From Telluria antibiotica (GTDB lineage Bacteria; Pseudomonadota; Gammaproteobacteria; Burkholderiales; Burkholderiaceae_D): a DNA stretch of 64,000 nt. The stretch covers positions 1-64,000 of the forward strand of contig NZ_JAAQOM010000021.1 of NCBI RefSeq assembly GCF_011682055.1, written 5' to 3'. Both the position numbers and the translations under genes were made by a program. The notes under the pieces were generated by a model, which was not told the DNA's origin, did not search any database, and saw nothing but the letters and a program-made list of their open reading frames with translations. This document shows, piece after piece, positions 60,294 through 64,000 of the stretch. Every line of letters begins with the position of its first letter. Position 1 is the first letter of the stretch.

Positions 60294-62368
60294 ATGGGCG
60301 CCGTGCCCTGTGCCAGCAGCATCGCGCGGAAATCGGTGGCCCGCATCGGCTTGCCGATCAGGTAGCCCTGCAACACGTCGCATCCCGTCGAGCGGATCGC
60401 TTCCTTCTGCAGTTCCGTCTCGATGCCTTCGCAGATCACGTCCAGCTTGAGCGACTTGGCAAACGCGATCACGCCGTTGACGATGTCGAGGCAGCGCCGG
60501 TCGCGCTCGATTTCGCGCACGAACGAGCGGTCGATCTTGATCGCCGTGATCGGCAACTGGCGCAGGTACGACAGGTTCGAATACCCCGTGCCGAAGTCGT
60601 CGAGCGCGATGCGGAAGCCCGCGTTGCGCAGTGAACGCAGGATGAAGGCCGCCTTGTCGATGTCCTGCATCAGCATGCTCTCGGTGACTTCGAGCTTGAT
60701 GCACTCGGCGTCCAGGCCGTAATGGGCGACGATGTTCTGGAGCAGCGGCGGCAGGTTCTCGTCCATCAACTGGCGCGGCGAGACGTTGACGGCCATGCGC
60801 AGCCGGTAGCCCAGCAGCTCCCATTCGCGTGCCTGGCGGCACGCTTCCTCGCACACCCAGGCGCCGACTTCCGTGATCGCGGGCGAGCCTTCCAGCATCG
60901 GCAGGAACAGGTCGGGCGCGAGCAGCCCTAGGCGTGGATGTTCCCAGCGCAGCAGCGCTTCCGCACCGACCACGGCGCCGTTGGCGGCGCTGACCTGCGG
61001 CTGGTAGAACAGCACGAACTGGCGCCGATCGAGGGCGGAGAACACATCCTGGCGGAGCTCGAGGCGCTGCTTGAGCAGATGGCGCGCGGTCGGCGAGAAC
61101 ACGGCGAACGTGTGGCGGCCATTGTCCTTGGCCTCGTACATGGCGGCGTCCGCGTTGTTGAGCAGTTCGTCGGCCGAGTACTCGCGGCCGGTGCCGATGG
61201 CGATGCCGATGCTGCCGCCCACGGTCACGTGATGGCCGTCGATGGCGATGGGCAGCGCCAGCTGCTTCAGCACGTCCGCGGCGAGCGCTTTGGCCGCCTC
61301 GACGTCCTTGTCCTCGAGGATGAACACGAATTCGTCGCCGCTGATGCGCGCGACCGTGACGCCGCCGCCGCCGAGCGCGTCCAGGCGGCGGCCGATCTCC
61401 ACCAGCGCGGTGTCGCCGGCGCGGTGGCCGTGCGCGTCGTTGACTTCCTTGAAGTGGTCGAGGTCGACGAACAGCACGCCCACCGGGCAATTATCCTGGA
61501 CCGAGCGCGCGAGTGCCTCGTCGAGCGCGCGCAGGCACGACAGGCGGTTGTGCAAGCCGGTCAGGCTGTCGTGCGTGGCCTGGTGCATGAGCCGGCTTTC
61601 CGCTTCCTTGCGTGCCGTGACGTCGGCAAAGAACACGGTCAGCCCCTCGCGCGACGGATAGGCGCGCACTTCGATCCAGATGCCCAGCGGCGCGTAATAG
61701 CTCTCGCAGGTCGTGAATTCCTGGTCGTCCATCGCACGCTTGTACGTGTCGTGGAACGGGCCGCCGACCGCTTCCGGGAACTCGTCCCACATGCCTTTGC
61801 CGATGAGGTCTTCCGGACGGCGGTTGATGGCGGCTGCGCCGCGCGCGTTGATGTAGGTGAACCGCCACTCGCGGTCCACCGAGAAGCAGCCGTCGGCGAC
61901 GCTTTCCAGTACGGTGCTCAGGCGTTCGCGTGCCTGCACGGCCGCGCGCTGCGCCTCGACCACTTCCGTCACGTCCTGCAGGAACGCGACGAAGTACGTG
62001 GGCGAGTCATTGCCTTCGTGCACGGGAAACAGGTGCATGCGGCTCCAGAACAGGCTGCCGTCCTTGCGCTGGAGGGCCGTGCAGATCGCGGCGTTGTCCA
62101 CGGCGTGATGGAGGAGCCCGACTTCGGGTTGGTCGTGGTCGTCGCCCTGCAGGAAGCGAGCGTTGCGGCCCACGGCTTCGTGGCGGGCATAGCCCGTCAA
62201 TCGTTCGAAGGCGGAGTTGACGTAGGCGATCGGATTGTCCGGCAGGCTCGCATCGGCAATGATGATGCCCGTATTGCTTGCCTCGATCAGGCGCTTGAAG
62301 AACGGCACCGGCAGCTGTTCGATTTTCTCGAGGAGGGACCGTACTTCTTCCGGAGAACAATTCTGCAT
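60290..62368 (-). CDS. LOV-like PAS-PAS-GGDEF-EAL protein
   Basis: 692 aa and soluble. The first PAS (about 25-140) has LOV features: TGYARHEAVGRNARFLQGDD, RKDGSLFW and FVAFLQDVT with Gln131, but the flavin-adduct Cys is Ala70. A second PAS (about 150-255), GGDEF (about 262-430; SGDEF at 343-347) and EAL (about 440-685; EAL at 470, DDFGTGYSNL, AFAKSLKLDVICEGIET) follow. Both catalytic domains look competent by motif. The TAG stop lies within the adjacent repeat. Confidence 0.87.
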   Translation of the reverse strand: MQNCSPEEVRSLLEKIEQLPVPFFKRLIEASNTGIIIADASLPDNPIAYVNSAFERLTGYARHEAVGRNARFLQGDDHDQPEVGLLHHAVDNAAICTALQRKDGSLFWSRMHLFPVHEGNDSPTYFVAFLQDVTEVVEAQRAAVQARERLSTVLESVADGCFSVDREWRFTYINARGAAAINRRPEDLIGKGMWDEFPEAVGGPFHDTYKRAMDDQEFTTCESYYAPLGIWIEVRAYPSREGLTVFFADVTARKEAESRLMHQATHDSLTGLHNRLSCLRALDEALARSVQDNCPVGVLFVDLDHFKEVNDAHGHRAGDTALVEIGRRLDALGGGGVTVARISGDEFVFILEDKDVEAAKALAADVLKQLALPIAIDGHHVTVGGSIGIAIGTGREYSADELLNNADAAMYEAKDNGRHTFAVFSPTARHLLKQRLELRQDVFSALDRRQFVLFYQPQVSAANGAVVGAEALLRWEHPRLGLLAPDLFLPMLEGSPAITEVGAWVCEEACRQAREWELLGYRLRMAVNVSPRQLMDENLPPLLQNIVAHYGLDAECIKLEVTESMLMQDIDKAAFILRSLRNAGFRIALDDFGTGYSNLSYLRQLPITAIKIDRSFVREIERDRRCLDIVNGVIAFAKSLKLDVICEGIETELQKEAIRSTGCDVLQGYLIGKPMRATDFRAMLLAQGTAPM

Positions 62369-62477
62369 GATCGTCTACCTTGGCGCTGGATGTGATCAGT
62401 GTAACGCCGCGCGCGTTCCGGATGCAGCACGAAAGGTGGCCATGCCCGCCATCGGCTGCCGTTCCATGCATGCCGCA

Positions 62478-63275
62478 TCAAGCCACGCCGAGCGCGGCCA
62501 TGCGTGACCGCAACGCGCTGCGGTCCGCATCGATCTGCGCGCCGTTCGTGCGGCTCGACAACGTCGCCTTGTCCTTGCGGCCGAGGAAGTAGGCGATACG
62601 TTCCGCGTTGAGGCCTGACGGATGCGGGATGCCGTGCAGGATGCGCTCGGGCGCGAGCACGCCGCGCCGCGCGAGCCAGTCGAGCGCGAGGCCGACCTTG
62701 GGCCCCAGCGGCACGTACACGGCGTCGGGCAGCGCACCGGCTTCGGCTGCGAAATAGTCGAGCAGCTGGGCCTGTAGCAACGGCGTCGTCAGCATGTTCG
62801 GCGACGCGCCGTTGTAGTTCTTGCCGGCGACAAAGACCGGGTGGCGCAGCACGGCCGTCACGTGCATGAGGTGTGCGTGTTCGCCGAACAGCGACGCGCA
62901 GCTCGCGATGCCGAGCCAGCGCTGCAGGTCCACGTGGTCGAGCAGGGCGACGAGGTTCGGACGGATCGCGCCGCTGAACGCACCCGTGTACTTGGCCGCG
63001 CGCAGCACGTCGTCCTCCGGGGCGCCCAGCGCGACCCGGCGGCGCGCCTCGCGCACGGCGTTCTTCCATTGCACGAAGCCGGGCGAGATGCCGACGAGCA
63101 CCAGCCGCGCCGTCCGGTTCACGTAGTCGAACGGGATGTAGTGCGCGCAGAGCGTGCCCGCATGCGCCAGCAGGAAGCCGTCGGGTATCTGCGCCGGTGT
63201 CGCGATGGCGTCCGGGTCGGTGTCCAGGATGAGGTCGCGAAACGACGAAAACGAGGCGAGTGATGGGGGCGTCAT
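62478..63275 (-). CDS. uracil-DNA-glycosylase-superfamily-like protein
   Basis: 265 aa from ATG 63275. LVLVGISPGFVQWKNAV (about 60-76) resembles the GxxPG motif A, and GIPHPSGLNAERI (about 224-236) resembles the HPS motif B of the uracil-DNA glycosylase fold. The middle is unlike characterised enzymes (SLFGEHAHLMHVTAVLRHP). Base-excision activity is therefore uncertain. It is monocistronic and divergent from the GPH symporter gene. Confidence 0.5.
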   Translation of the reverse strand: MTPPSLASFSSFRDLILDTDPDAIATPAQIPDGFLLAHAGTLCAHYIPFDYVNRTARLVLVGISPGFVQWKNAVREARRRVALGAPEDDVLRAAKYTGAFSGAIRPNLVALLDHVDLQRWLGIASCASLFGEHAHLMHVTAVLRHPVFVAGKNYNGASPNMLTTPLLQAQLLDYFAAEAGALPDAVYVPLGPKVGLALDWLARRGVLAPERILHGIPHPSGLNAERIAYFLGRKDKATLSSRTNGAQIDADRSALRSRMAALGVA

Positions 63276-63486
63276 GTCATTGGATAAGTCGGTTTTGCCC
63301 ATTATGCATTGCGTAATCGTTGTTACATGCGGATGTTGTAATGAATACATATCTAAAACGATATCGGAAGTGCGGAAAAATTGATTGGATCGTTCTCGAT
63401 GTTGCGCCTAACATTACCGATGAGCATGCCACCTGAACGCCTCTCAGGGCTTTCAGAAACATAACAATACATACAAGAAATTAAAC

Positions 63487-63520
63487 AGGGTGCTGCGCGG
63501 GCTGATCCGGGTAGCACCCT
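63487..63520 (+). promoter_or_regulatory. 5'-leader hairpin before the GPH symporter
   Basis: AGGGTGCT (63487-63494) and AGCACCCT (63513-63520) pair around an 18-nt GC-rich loop, ending about 10 bp before the GGAGGAGG ribosome binding site of the gene at 63542. There is no T run. The flanking 63276-63486 is AT-rich and probably holds the divergent promoters. Confidence 0.4.
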
Positions 63521-63541
63521 CGTCGTTTGGAGGAGGTCCGC

Positions 63542-64000
63542 ATGCAAACCCAGAAATTATCGACCCTCGAAAAAGTGGGCTTCGGCGCCGGCGACATGGC
63601 GCTCAACGTGGTGATCTCGTCGATGATGCTGATCATCACGTTCTTCTACACGGACGTCTACGGGCTCAAGACGACAGACCTCGCGCTGCTGTTCGTGCTC
63701 GTGAAGGTCATCGGCGCATGCTCGGACCTCGTCGTCGGCCAGATGACGGACAGTTTCCTGTCACGCTGGGGACGCTACCGGCCCTATTTCCTGTTCCTCG
63801 CCATTCCGTACGGCTTGTCCGTGTTCGCCGTGTTCAGTACGCCCCCCTGGGGCTATGACGCCAAGCTGGTGTGGGCCTATTCCACGTACATCGTGATGAC
63901 CGTGATGACGTCGGGCGTGGGCGTGCCGTACATCTCGCTGATCAGCGGCCTGACGAGCGACCCTCAGGAGCGTCTGTCCGCGAACGGTTATCGGCTGTTC
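63542..64000 (+). CDS. GPH-family sugar:cation symporter, 3' end outside the window
   Basis: The first 153 residues are present from ATG 63542 after GGAGG. KVGFGAGDMALNVVISSMML and the loop VVGQMTDSFLSRWGRYRPYF are hallmarks of the MelB/GPH family, which imports glycosides, pentosides or hexuronides with Na+ or H+. At least four membrane helices are included. It probably starts another sugar locus beyond the window. Confidence 0.88.
   Translation, partial: MQTQKLSTLEKVGFGAGDMALNVVISSMMLIITFFYTDVYGLKTTDLALLFVLVKVIGACSDLVVGQMTDSFLSRWGRYRPYFLFLAIPYGLSVFAVFSTPPWGYDAKLVWAYSTYIVMTVMTSGVGVPYISLISGLTSDPQERLSANGYRLF

Noticed and set aside
1..64000. CRISPR arrays, rRNA genes, insertion sequences with transposase
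   Set aside because: No spaced direct-repeat arrays, rRNA segments or transposase genes were seen.

Overview
The window is a GC-rich chromosomal segment of a Gram-negative bacterium. Codon usage is strongly G/C-ending. The gene set includes two TonB-dependent receptors, a TorF-type porin, kdp and kup potassium uptake, an MSHA/type II-like pilin and many GGDEF/EAL proteins. This suits a betaproteobacterium of the Oxalobacteraceae (Massilia/Telluria group); that placement is inference, since no rRNA is present.

Layout. 1-3300: a palindromic intergenic repeat, a large deacetylase-caspase-TPR fusion protein on the minus strand, and a tRNA-Ser(GGA) with its own promoter and terminator. 3300-5850: a small decayed integrative element abutting the tRNA, with a frameshifted DUF4224/tyrosine-integrase pair, a lower-GC DUF5677 gene and a frameshifted small ORF. 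6000-16450: signalling genes (TPR-GGDEF, HDOD, an operon of SnoaL-like protein, cupredoxin and GGDEF-EAL protein), a 5'-truncated FAD monooxygenase, an orphan FliD-like gene and a PAS-only membrane protein. 16700-25500: GntP permease, GNAT acetyltransferase, prepilin, tautomerase, hybrid histidine kinase, GlxA-type regulator divergent from an MBL hydrolase, and a HisN-type phosphatase. 25460-29270: a three-gene molybdenum hydroxylase operon of PaoABC type. 29620-31452: a GAF-PAS-PAS-GGDEF cyclase. 31454-41144: an extended kdp operon on the minus strand (leader peptide, ParA-like protein, TorF-type porin, 30-aa membrane peptide, kdpF, A, B, C, D, E), divergent from kup at 41346. 43300-48600: a Cache-GGDEF cyclase, an unknown protein, a LysR/NmrA divergent pair and an SPFH/prohibitin protein. 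48600-60300: two TonB-dependent receptors, a LacI regulator, a GH65 disaccharide phosphorylase, beta-phosphoglucomutase and an MFS transporter, which together read as an alpha-glucoside import and phosphorolysis locus. 60290-64000: a LOV-like PAS-GGDEF-EAL protein, a uracil-DNA-glycosylase-like protein and the start of a GPH sugar symporter cut by the window edge.

How parts work together. The potassium region is the most striking. The KdpD/KdpE-containing operon and the divergent Kup gene each carry one copy of a 22-bp T-rich box (20 of 22 identical, inverted to each other). Each box contains an 11-bp-spaced direct repeat typical of OmpR/PhoB-family regulators, and each ends 8 bp before a -10-like hexamer. 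In the glucoside region an 18-bp perfect palindrome lies between the receptor and the LacI gene and is a likely LacI operator. Five genes encode GGDEF and/or EAL domains. A GTAGGGTGGGC-ended palindromic repeat recurs at three gene 3' ends, two of them between convergent genes.
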